Source: Chloroflexota bacterium (GTDB lineage: Bacteria; Chloroflexota; Dehalococcoidia; Dehalococcoidales; Fen-1064). Taken from it: a stretch of 18,762 nucleotides of DNA. The translations under genes were made by a program, and so were the position numbers. Below, one piece after another: positions 13,131 through 18,762 of the stretch; within the stretch, counting starts at the first letter, position 1; the number at the start of each line of letters is the position of its first letter. Below the pieces are notes generated by a model. That model did no database searches. It was not told where the DNA came from and worked only from the letters and a program-made list of their open reading frames with translations. The DNA lies in NCBI GenBank assembly GCA_026389745.1, contig JAPLHG010000002.1:14581-33342 (forward strand), read 5' to 3'.

Positions 13131-13823
13131 ACAATTGAAGATGGAAGAAAGCATTTACCACCCTACGTCTCTTATAAGACCTTCCTTAATTTTATGAGTA
13201 GGTTACAGCAACATATACCCACTCGTATTGACCGTAGTTATTGGGGTGATATGTTCTCAGGAAGCACAGGCACGCAATTGATGGCGGCAATGCGTTTTTT
13301 GAATCTGGTCGATGCCAATACCAGACCAACACCTCATTTGAAATTACTGGTCTCAGCCACGGGGGAACACAAGGCAGCATTGTTAAAACAGGTGGCAGCT
13401 GAGGCTTATAGTTTTGTATTGAAAGGTCCCCTTGACCTACAAAATGCCACTTATGCCGAATTGGAAGAGGTTTTTCAGAATACCTTCTTGGTAAAGAGCA
13501 ATGTCAGTCGTAAATGCATCAAATTCTTTACAGAATTGGCTCGTGATGCCGGGATACCTTATTCACCATCTTTTACTAAAACACACAAAGTGCCACGTGC
13601 CAGTTCCGGGACAAAAAATGTAACTAAGAAATTTGGCACTAGGACAAATCAGAATTTCCCCGTGCCATTACTGGATAATAAAATTACGGAATTAGACCCG
13701 TGGCATAAAATGTTGCTTGAGAAATTTCCTGACTTTGACCCAACGTGGAACGATGACATCAAGATGAATTGGTTCGTCGCCTTAGGTCAGCTGATAAAAT
13801 TAAACCCGCATCTTGAGAAATAA
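13128..13823 (+). CDS. DUF5343 domain protein
   Basis: A 231-residue protein. Its N-terminal half matches, from memory, the DUF5343 pattern: PPYVSYKTFLNFMSRL, RIDRSYW, SGSTGTQLMAAMRFLNLVD, then a segment on growth into A-E-A-Y-S-F. DUF5343 has no established biochemical role; the sequence looks helical and wHTH-like (the SYKTFLNFM...QLMAAMRFLNLV stretch), which would fit DNA binding, but that is inference. The C-terminal third (THKVPRASSGTKNVTKKFG) is basic and then ends in a short acidic-aromatic segment. I chose the ATG at 13128 over the frame-open ATG at 13050 because a strong promoter (-10 at 13098-13103) lies between them and GAGG sits 8 nt before 13128. It is a lone plus-strand gene between two minus-strand operons, consistent with an accessory insertion. 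Several TGGCAC/GTGCCA motifs lie within and upstream of it. Confidence 0.8.
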   Translation: MTIEDGRKHLPPYVSYKTFLNFMSRLQQHIPTRIDRSYWGDMFSGSTGTQLMAAMRFLNLVDANTRPTPHLKLLVSATGEHKAALLKQVAAEAYSFVLKGPLDLQNATYAELEEVFQNTFLVKSNVSRKCIKFFTELARDAGIPYSPSFTKTHKVPRASSGTKNVTKKFGTRTNQNFPVPLLDNKITELDPWHKMLLEKFPDFDPTWNDDIKMNWFVALGQLIKLNPHLEK

Positions 13824-13922
13824 AAGCCTACATATCCGGCACTTCAACACCACTTATTTCTTCACTTTCAATACCTCGTAGAGACGTGCCACTTTCATGG
13901 AGGAAGGGGGTTGAGATTAAAA

Positions 13923-13950
13923 TTAGGGGGAGGGCAAACCCTCCCCCTAA
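13923..13950. terminator. Bidirectional terminator between DUF5343 gene and por operon
   Basis: TTAGGGGGAGGG and CCCTCCCCCTAA form a perfect 12-bp stem with a CAAA loop. On the minus strand it is followed by ATTTTAATC; on the plus strand by TAAAATA. Its place between two convergent genes fits a shared terminator. A smaller stem, GATGGT-TCAC-ACCATC, lies at about 13981-13998. Confidence 0.7.
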
Positions 13951-14021
13951 TAAAATACCTCTCCACCAGCCTCAGCCGGATGATGGTTCACACCATCTGA
14001 ACCAACACAAGGAACTAAAAA

Positions 14022-14678
14022 CTAGCGGCGACAGTCAAGACAGGTATCAAAGAATTCCAGCGGCTGGTTTGATTTCTCTGCCATATACTCAATCTGTCTC
14101 TCCGGTATCCAGCAACGTCCGCATACCTTACACTTTGCCAGCCTAAAATTCTTCTTCTGGTAAGGCCAGATGATTGTTCGAGTATTGCCTTCATCCGTTA
14201 GAGTGATAGCGTCCGTCGGGCAGATGTAAGCGCATGAGCCACAGGCAATACAGGCATCAAAATTAACAGTGTAAGGAATAGCATTTGGTTCAGTACTACG
14301 ATTAATCTTACTGATAGCGGAAACTCCTACCACTTCCTGACAAACACAAGTACACAATGTGCAAAGGACACAGTTTTGATGGTCTTCCAGTGGGAAGGGA
14401 GTGCTTTCTACTCCCGACTCCTTAGCCAATTCCTTAATTGCGGGTGATTCAGGTGCGCGTGCTAATAACTTCTGTATCGCCACTTTGCGTTCACTAATAA
14501 CTCGTTCCGAATTGGTCTGGACTGCCAGTCCCTCCTCAACCATAGAGAGGCAGGATGGTACCACTCTTTCATGTGCACAGAGAGTCGGAATATAAATATT
14601 ATGAGATTTGGCGGCCTCCAGCACTTTCGTCTTCTCTTTAGCTTCAAATTCGCGCCCATCAATGGTTATTTTCACCAT
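14022..14678 (-). CDS. Multi-cluster ferredoxin of the por operon (HoxU/NuoG-N-like), [2Fe-2S] motif shortened
   Basis: A 218-residue iron-sulfur protein, predicted as electron carrier or diaphorase-type partner of the preceding oxidoreductase. The N-terminus (MVKITIDGREFEAKEKTKVLE) has the plant-type [2Fe-2S] fold with IPTLCAHERVVP. The usual next block carrying CRxC is absent: C34 is followed directly by SCLSMVEEGL with C43, so two of four ligands are missing. Then come NCVLCTLCTCVCQE (C103/106/109/113) and ACIACGSCAYICP (C143/146/149/153), two [4Fe-4S] sites, and a C-terminal CKVCGRC (183-189) plus CLDC (213-216) that may bind another cluster or zinc. The start ATG at 14678 has GAGG 9 nt upstream. 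It follows porB by 54 nt and is the last gene before the terminator at 13923-13950. The missing segment implies an in-frame deletion; the rest is intact. Confidence 0.85.
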   Translation of the reverse strand: MVKITIDGREFEAKEKTKVLEAAKSHNIYIPTLCAHERVVPSCLSMVEEGLAVQTNSERVISERKVAIQKLLARAPESPAIKELAKESGVESTPFPLEDHQNCVLCTLCTCVCQEVVGVSAISKINRSTEPNAIPYTVNFDACIACGSCAYICPTDAITLTDEGNTRTIIWPYQKKNFRLAKCKVCGRCWIPERQIEYMAEKSNQPLEFFDTCLDCRR

Positions 14679-14732
14679 CGGTTACATCCTCACTTTACTA
14701 TTTACCAAATCGAATTCGTAATTGACAGTGTC

Positions 14733-15659
14733 CTAACTACATGTACACTTCTGTTTAAGTTTCTCATACTCGTTGATGACCCTGTCCTGAATCTGTTTTG
14801 CCATCCCCTCAGACAAATGACGGAATCTACCCTGGAGCTTCAGGTAATCCTGAATAGGTCTGAGCGGTGATGGGTCAATGCTGAGTTTATATTTACCGTT
14901 TTCAACCTCATACAGGGGGAAGACACCCGTCTGAACCGCCAATCTTCCGAGCCTCACTGACAAGTCAGGGGCTGAGCGCCAGCCCGTCGGGCAAACCGAA
15001 AGGACATGGATATAGGCAGGTCCGTTAACTGCCAGACCTTTTTTGACCTTCTCCATCATATCAAAAGGATAGCTGGGTGAAGCAGTCGCTACATAAGGAA
15101 TATCATGGGCAACCGCAATCGCCGGCATATTCTTCTTCCAGGTCTTTTGTCCGATACTTTTCTTTCCTGCCGGTGAGGTAGTTGTCGAAGCCCCAAAAGG
15201 TGTCGCCGATGACCTTTGAATACCGGTATTCATATAGGCTTCGTTATCGAAGCAGATGAATAGCAGGTCGTGCCCTCTTTCCAGTGCGCCTGATAACGCC
15301 TGCAAACCGATATCGCTTGTGCCGCCGTCACCTGCCATCGCCACCGCCTTAGTGCCCTTATCAGGCCGTCTGCCCTTCCTTACCATTACTTTTAGAGCAG
15401 ATTCCACGCCAGAGGCGACCGCCGCCGCATTTTCAAAAAGGGTATGTATCCATGGTATATCCCAAGCAGTTACCGGTAGTTGGGAGGAGACGACTTCCAT
15501 ACACCCGGTAGCATTGGATACGATGATGTTCTCGCCCATCGCTTTGCAGGCAATTCTGACAGCCAGAGCCTCGCCACAGCCGACACAGGCACGATGTCCG
15601 GGAGCCAAACCGTCAATTTTAGGTGCTAAGCGGGCAGTATAAACTCCGTAATTTTCCAT
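14733..15659 (-). CDS. porB: Pyruvate:ferredoxin oxidoreductase beta subunit (TPP-binding)
   Basis: A 308-residue beta subunit that binds thiamine diphosphate and the proximal [4Fe-4S] cluster of the anaerobic enzyme converting pyruvate and CoA to acetyl-CoA and CO2, reversibly. The four cluster cysteines are C25 and C28 (RACVGCGEAL), C53 (TGCMEVV) and C223 (SVCPTGW). The TPP motif runs from GDGGTSDIG (110-118) to DNEAYMNTG (138-146), with the following SSATPFGA typical of PorB. Length is normal. Its ATG overlaps the porA stop by one base (TAATG), so the two subunits are translationally coupled. A related 2-oxoacid such as 2-oxoisovalerate cannot be fully excluded as substrate. Confidence 0.94.
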   Translation of the reverse strand: MENYGVYTARLAPKIDGLAPGHRACVGCGEALAVRIACKAMGENIIVSNATGCMEVVSSQLPVTAWDIPWIHTLFENAAAVASGVESALKVMVRKGRRPDKGTKAVAMAGDGGTSDIGLQALSGALERGHDLLFICFDNEAYMNTGIQRSSATPFGASTTTSPAGKKSIGQKTWKKNMPAIAVAHDIPYVATASPSYPFDMMEKVKKGLAVNGPAYIHVLSVCPTGWRSAPDLSVRLGRLAVQTGVFPLYEVENGKYKLSIDPSPLRPIQDYLKLQGRFRHLSEGMAKQIQDRVINEYEKLKQKCTCS

Positions 15660-16834
15660 TACTCTCTCACCCCAAACATTTCAAATTCCTGTTCGCTGCC
15701 AGCCTTTACCATTTCCACTCCTCTTTTGACCATCCCCTCAAACTCAGCAACTGTAATATCTCTACCGCCCAATCCGCCGATAAAGCCCACGATTCTTGGG
15801 CGTTTCTTTTTGCTGTACAGCGCTGACCTGACTTCAGAATAGGCAGGACCGCCGGGACCTCCGAAGGAAAGTGCCCTATCCACCACAATCAAGACTTCGG
15901 CATTACCTACCGCTTGGCGAAGTTCTTCAAAGGGGAAGGGACGCCACAGACGCAGTTTCAATAGACCTACGTCCTTACCTTCATTCCTCATCTTATCAAC
16001 CGCGGTCATCGCTGTTTCACCGAAACTACCGAGCGTCATCAGCAGGGTTTTAGAGCCCTCAGTGCGATACTGCTCGATGGGATGATAATGCCTGCCGAAA
16101 GCCTTACCGAATTCAGCCCAGTGGTCCAGAATTATCTTCTTAGAAGCCCGGATATTGACTTCCTGGGCTTTCTTAGCCTCCGAATAGAGGATGGGTGGCG
16201 CAAAAGCCCCCATCGTGACCGGCTTATCAGGGTCGAGAGGTAATGGATATTGATACGGCGGCAGAAAACGGTCAACCTCATCCTGTTTCGGGAATTCAAT
16301 TGGCTCAACCACGTGAGTTAAATAAAAACCATCTGTGTGAATCATTACCGGTAACAATACCCGTTGGTCTTCGGCAATCCGGAAGGCACACAGAGTATGG
16401 TCAAAAGCTTCCTGCCCATTTTCACAAATAATTTGAATCCAGCCGGTATCCCGTACCGCCATCAGGTCAGACTGGTCACCCCAGACATTCAACGGTGACG
16501 AAAGGGCACGATTAGCGACTGCCATTACGACAGGCAGGCGCATTGCTGAAGCAACATACAGGACTTCGTGCATGAGTTCCAAGCCCTGACCGGCAGTAGC
16601 AGTAAAGGTGCGAGCGCCGACTGCCGATGAGCCTAAACAGGCACTCATCGCAGAGTGCTCCGATTCTGCTAGGATATATTCGGCATCCATTTCACCGCTA
16701 GCGACCAGTTCTGCCAGATGCTCCACGATATGGGTCTGAGGAGTAATGGGGTATGCCGCTATCACATCCACATTAGCCATTTTTGCCGCTTCGGCAATAG
16801 CCAGCGAAACTTCTATTCCTATCCGTTCACCCAT
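15659..16834 (-). CDS. porA: Pyruvate:ferredoxin oxidoreductase alpha subunit
   Basis: A 391-residue alpha subunit holding the pyrimidine half of the TPP site and the substrate pocket. Signatures include YPITPQTHIVEHL, ESEHSAMSACLGSSAVGARTF, TATAGQGLELMHEVLY and NRALSSPLNVWGDQSDLM, the last typical of pyruvate enzymes. The C-terminal CoA/transketolase-C-like region includes VIVVDRALSFGGPGGPAY. The frame is open 14 codons upstream, but the ATG at 16834 is preferred. It gives MGERIGIEVSLAIAEAAK as in relatives, has GGAGGAGG just upstream, and shares one base with the porD stop (TAATG); the upstream extension is Gly-rich read-through of porD. The gene sits in the porC-D-A-B operon. Confidence 0.95.
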   Translation of the reverse strand: MGERIGIEVSLAIAEAAKMANVDVIAAYPITPQTHIVEHLAELVASGEMDAEYILAESEHSAMSACLGSSAVGARTFTATAGQGLELMHEVLYVASAMRLPVVMAVANRALSSPLNVWGDQSDLMAVRDTGWIQIICENGQEAFDHTLCAFRIAEDQRVLLPVMIHTDGFYLTHVVEPIEFPKQDEVDRFLPPYQYPLPLDPDKPVTMGAFAPPILYSEAKKAQEVNIRASKKIILDHWAEFGKAFGRHYHPIEQYRTEGSKTLLMTLGSFGETAMTAVDKMRNEGKDVGLLKLRLWRPFPFEELRQAVGNAEVLIVVDRALSFGGPGGPAYSEVRSALYSKKKRPRIVGFIGGLGGRDITVAEFEGMVKRGVEMVKAGSEQEFEMFGVRE

Positions 16835-17127
16835 TATTCCTCCTCCTCCGCCATATAAATAACCCCGGTAAGGCACTCTTTAGCACAGATACCGCACCCC
16901 TTACACCAGAATAGATTGGCCTGAAAATAGCCCTCAGCATTCTCTCTAATGCACCCTTCCGGGCAATATAACTGACACAAGCCACACTTTATACATTTCG
17001 TAAAATCATATCTGGGCACCTGAGAACGCCAGTCGCCGGTACGGTATTCTCTGGTACTTCCCGGCTCGGTAACAATCGCTCCAATTTCTAGGTCTTTCCA
17101 GGTCAATTCACCTTCACTCTTCTTCAA
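16834..17127 (-). CDS. porD: Pyruvate:ferredoxin oxidoreductase delta subunit (2x[4Fe-4S] ferredoxin)
   Basis: A 97-residue ferredoxin-like subunit relaying electrons from the TPP site to free ferredoxin. The N-terminal TEPGSTREYRTGDWR is characteristic of PorD. Two CxxCxxCxxxC motifs follow: C45/48/51/55 (KCIKCGLCQLYCPEGC) and C75/78/81/85 (WCKGCGICAKEC). All eight ligands are present. The tail is acidic (AEEEE). The start is TTG at 17127, with AAGGAG and AAGGT a few bases upstream; there is no better ATG. It lies 7 nt after porC and overlaps porA by one base. Confidence 0.93.
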   Translation of the reverse strand: MKKSEGELTWKDLEIGAIVTEPGSTREYRTGDWRSQVPRYDFTKCIKCGLCQLYCPEGCIRENAEGYFQANLFWCKGCGICAKECLTGVIYMAEEEE

Positions 17128-17134
17128 GTTGACC

Positions 17135-17707
17135 TTACTCCTTCACCACAGTTTCTTCAAAGGCTTTTTTCACGGCATTGATATTTTTCTCGGCGATATG
17201 GCCGAAACGCTCATTGATTGGTTTAAACAGAGATTCTATTTTGACCACACCGACCACCTTGAGCAACGCCCCCAACATCGTGGTATTTACAATCGGTAAA
17301 CCCAGTATCTCATAAGCAATTTTAGTGGCATCCACGAGTGCCAGTTTCCAATTACTCCCGAAGTCCTTCTCAATTTCTTCAAAATTCTTGCGGCTGTTGA
17401 TGACCAGTATGCCATTATTTTTGAGACCCGCAGTAACCCTGACGACGTGCAGTAGTGTGGGGTCCAAAACGATAACAACGTCGGGCTCACGGATTTCCGC
17501 CCGCACTCGGATGGGGGATTGACTATCAATACGGTCAAAAGCCACTACCGGTGCCCCTCTGCGTTCCGGACCAAAAGCGGGGAACGCCTGGGCATACTTC
17601 CCTTCATCTATTGCTGCCTGCGCCAGCAACTCCGCTGAGGTAACTGCACCCTGCCCGCCACGTCCGTGCCATCTAATCTCAAGGAGTCCTATCTTGTTCA
17701 CTGTCAA
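17135..17707 (-). CDS. porC: Pyruvate:ferredoxin oxidoreductase gamma subunit
   Basis: A roughly 190-residue gamma subunit with the GRGGQGAVTSAELLA motif at the N-terminus, FPAFGPERRGAPV, and VVIVLDPTLL, all typical of the POR/VOR gamma family that takes part in CoA binding. Length is normal. The frame can be extended to a TTG at 17719, but the GGAGG ribosome binding site overlaps that codon. I therefore place the start at TTG 17707 (5 nt spacing), with GTG at 17701 (11 nt spacing) as the alternative; both leave the conserved part intact. It is the first gene of the por operon and begins about 50 nt after the tRNA-Arg 3' end, so the tRNA and operon may share a transcript or promoter region. 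Confidence 0.92.
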   Translation of the reverse strand: MTVNKIGLLEIRWHGRGGQGAVTSAELLAQAAIDEGKYAQAFPAFGPERRGAPVVAFDRIDSQSPIRVRAEIREPDVVIVLDPTLLHVVRVTAGLKNNGILVINSRKNFEEIEKDFGSNWKLALVDATKIAYEILGLPIVNTTMLGALLKVVGVVKIESLFKPINERFGHIAEKNINAVKKAFEETVVKE

Positions 17708-17756
17708 GTCGTCCTCCAACTTAAAGGCTATTCTATTATCCAGCTATCACAAAAAA

Positions 17757-17829
17757 TACCCCTGGGGCGACTCGAACGCCCGCACCCGACTCCGGAGGCC
17801 GGTGCTCTATCCACCTGAGCTACAGGGGC
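17757..17829 (-). tRNA. tRNA-Arg (anticodon CCG)
   Basis: On the minus strand GCCCCTG pairs with CAGGGGT (terminal G-U pair), the discriminator is A (17757), and no CCA is encoded. The D-arm is TAGCTCAGGTGGATAGAGC, and the anticodon arm CCGGC-CTCCGGA-GTCGG gives CCG (reads CGG). The T-arm CGGGCGTTCGAGTCGCCC is intact except for the family's usual variation. It is followed at once by six T on the minus strand, then the porC leader. Confidence 0.96.
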
Positions 17830-17840
17830 ACACCTCATTA

Positions 17841-17846
17841 ATTATA
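17841..17846 (-). promoter_or_regulatory. -10 hexamer before tRNA-Arg
   Basis: A perfect TATAAT on the minus strand (17846-17841) lies 11 nt before the tRNA 5' end; the -35 region is not convincing. It overlaps the stop of the fragment at 17842-18003. Confidence 0.4.
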
Positions 17847-18003
17847 GTACAGTGCCACACCGAAGTATAATATAACCGATAAACCACGACGTTTCAATAA
17901 ATAACAGCTCTACCAGGGCAGGTATATATCGAGGCAACTTATTGATGATGATAGCAATGAACATCAGAAGGAAAATGGCAACTGCAAAAACCTGACTTAA
18001 CAT
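17842..18003 (-). pseudogene. N-terminal fragment resembling an ArsB/SLC13-type permease
   Basis: A 53-codon frame from the ATG at 18003 encodes MLSQVFAVAIFLLMFIAI, then INKLPRYIPALVE, then a second hydrophobic stretch ending in a stop (17844-17842). The first about 30 residues recall the start of ArsB/CitM-type permeases, whose first helix is followed by a K-x-x-RYIPAL motif; such proteins have over 400 residues. The rest does not continue the family pattern. A GGAGGT lies about 13 nt before the ATG, longer than ideal. I interpret it as a remnant truncated next to tRNA-Arg, but a genuine two-helix small membrane protein is possible. Confidence 0.45.
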
Positions 18004-18135
18004 CTACGTGAAATTTACCTCCGAACTATCTGAAAACTAATTACTGTAACGTTCGTGTTTTATTGTAACAGAACTTCTCCCCTGTGTTGGTTCAGATAAA
18101 TTGGTGACACAGACGTAGTGAGCACTTATGTTTTC

Positions 18136-18165
18136 TTGACTGAGGATACTTGCCTCAATTATACT
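18136..18165 (+). promoter_or_regulatory. Promoter of tRNA-Pro
   Basis: TTGACT (18136-18141) and TATACT (18160-18165) have an 18-bp spacer and would start transcription about 2 nt before the tRNA 5' end. Confidence 0.6.
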
Positions 18166-18173
18166 TCAAAAAG

Positions 18174-18248
18174 CGGGGTGTAGCGCAGTTGGTTCAGCGC
18201 GCAGCGTTTGGGACGCTGAGGTCGGTGGTTCGAATCCACTCACCCCGA
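18174..18248 (+). tRNA. tRNA-Pro (anticodon TGG)
   Basis: CGGGGTG pairs with CACCCCG, with discriminator A at 18248. The C1-G72 start is typical of bacterial proline tRNAs. The anticodon arm CAGCG-TTTGGGA-CGCTG gives anticodon TGG. The T-arm GGTGGTTCGAATCCACT is intact, and CCA is not encoded. Confidence 0.97.
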
Positions 18249-18260
18249 TTCCCCGCCATC

Positions 18261-18762
18261 TTATTGCTCTTTGGGTTGAGTTTTTTCCTCTCTGGGTTTA
18301 GCTACAGATTTCTTTTCAGGCGGCTTGATGCCCAGTCGCTTGGCAGTGTGGTCGCGGCCAAGGTAGAAGTTTAGCCAGGAAGATGTATGTTGTAGCTCCC
18401 AGTCGCAGGGCGGCACGATGTATCCCCCGATTGAGTCCTCTTCTTTATGTTTCTTCAAACGCTGGTAGGCTTTGACCCAGATGCACTTCTTATCTGGATA
18501 GACTTCACACCAGCCCTGATAACTCCCGCCGCAAGGGCCATTTCTCTGGTTTTTGGGGCACTGGGACATCGGGCAGAGAAAAGCAACATCAGACAGTCCG
18601 CAATCGCCACAGTTCATACAGACAAAAAGCATCACTTTGTTGATATGCTCAAAACTATCGAAGGCTAGTTTCATCTTTTTGGGTCCGGCATCAATACTCC
18701 TTGCGATAGGTTTTAGTGCTTTGAAGATGATACTATCCGGATTGGAGAGGGTGGCGTGCACC
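18261..18762 (-). CDS. MTHFR C-terminal-domain (MetV-like) protein, C-terminal part, runs off right edge
   Basis: The minus-strand frame is open from the window edge to a TAA at 18261; only about 166 C-terminal codons are visible and the gene very likely begins outside. The core LFVCMNCGDCGLSDVAF, CPMSQCPKNQRNGPCGGS and WCEVYPDKKCIW matches the methylenetetrahydrofolate reductase C-terminal family (PF12225 as I recall). Its eight cysteines are spaced for an iron-sulfur or zinc site. In acetogens such proteins (MetV) partner with MetF to reduce methylene-THF to methyl-THF in the Wood-Ljungdahl methyl branch. The end is a Lys/Glu/Pro-rich charged tail (KSVAKPREEKTQPKEQ). It lies convergent to tRNA-Pro, and its presence near the por operon suits acetyl-CoA-centred metabolism, an inference. 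The apparent GTG at 18761 is unlikely to be the true start. Confidence 0.88.
   Translation of the reverse strand, partial: VHATLSNPDSIIFKALKPIARSIDAGPKKMKLAFDSFEHINKVMLFVCMNCGDCGLSDVAFLCPMSQCPKNQRNGPCGGSYQGWCEVYPDKKCIWVKAYQRLKKHKEEDSIGGYIVPPCDWELQHTSSWLNFYLGRDHTAKRLGIKPPEKKSVAKPREEKTQPKEQ

Noticed and set aside
16835..16876. 14-codon extension of porA
   Set aside because: It is out-of-frame porD coding sequence giving a Gly run; the TAATG overlap at 16834 and GGAGGAGG support the later start.
1..18762. CRISPR array, prophage or complete insertion sequence
   Set aside because: No regularly spaced identical repeats, no transposase or phage structural genes; the single tyrosine recombinase is a housekeeping Xer protein next to topA.

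Overview
The window looks like a chromosomal stretch from an anaerobic bacterium of moderate GC content, most probably Chloroflexota class Dehalococcoidia. This is inferred from remembered protein character and gene neighbourhoods (dprA relic-topA-xerC; ftsA-ftsZ; porCDAB; an MTHFR C-terminal zinc/iron-sulfur domain protein), not from a database search. Most genes are on the minus strand. TTG starts recur (PHP protein, topA, porC, porD).

Layout, left to right. 1-394: 5' part of a PHP-domain phosphoesterase gene running off the left edge. 586-4988: a tight minus-strand cluster reading dprA (relic) > topA > xerC > M24 aminopeptidase, with overlaps or near-overlaps at every junction. 4989-6480: a decayed, repeat-rich zone holding the dprA relic's 5' edge, a small gene cut by one in-frame amber codon, two similar-length inverted dispersed elements flanking that gene, and two tRNA-Ser genes. 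6562-8397: typA. 8398-8937: a noncoding interval with a strong hairpin. 8938-10026: rlmN, on the plus strand, possibly leaderless. 10110-10232: an untracked 40-residue basic protein gene with its own near-consensus promoter and a terminator. 10322-12937: ftsZ, ftsA and a 64-codon upstream ORF. 13128-13823: a plus-strand DUF5343-type gene with an excellent promoter bracketed by an inverted repeat. 14022-17707: a pyruvate:ferredoxin oxidoreductase operon (porC-porD-porA-porB) plus a trailing multi-cluster ferredoxin whose N-terminal [2Fe-2S] motif appears to have lost two cysteines. 17757-18248: tRNA-Arg, a permease-like N-terminal fragment and tRNA-Pro. 18261-18762: C-terminal part of an MTHFR-C domain protein running off the right edge.

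Functionally the window joins housekeeping genes (DNA topology, chromosome resolution, cell division, ribosome assembly and rRNA/tRNA methylation) with anaerobic C1/acetyl-CoA metabolism: POR and the MTHFR-C protein fit a Wood-Ljungdahl-type network linked by low-potential ferredoxin. I see no CRISPR array, prophage, complete insertion sequence or recognisable defence island. The most interesting material lies in the gene relics, the small autonomous gene after ftsZ, the repeated motif at the DUF5343 gene, and the altered POR-associated ferredoxin.
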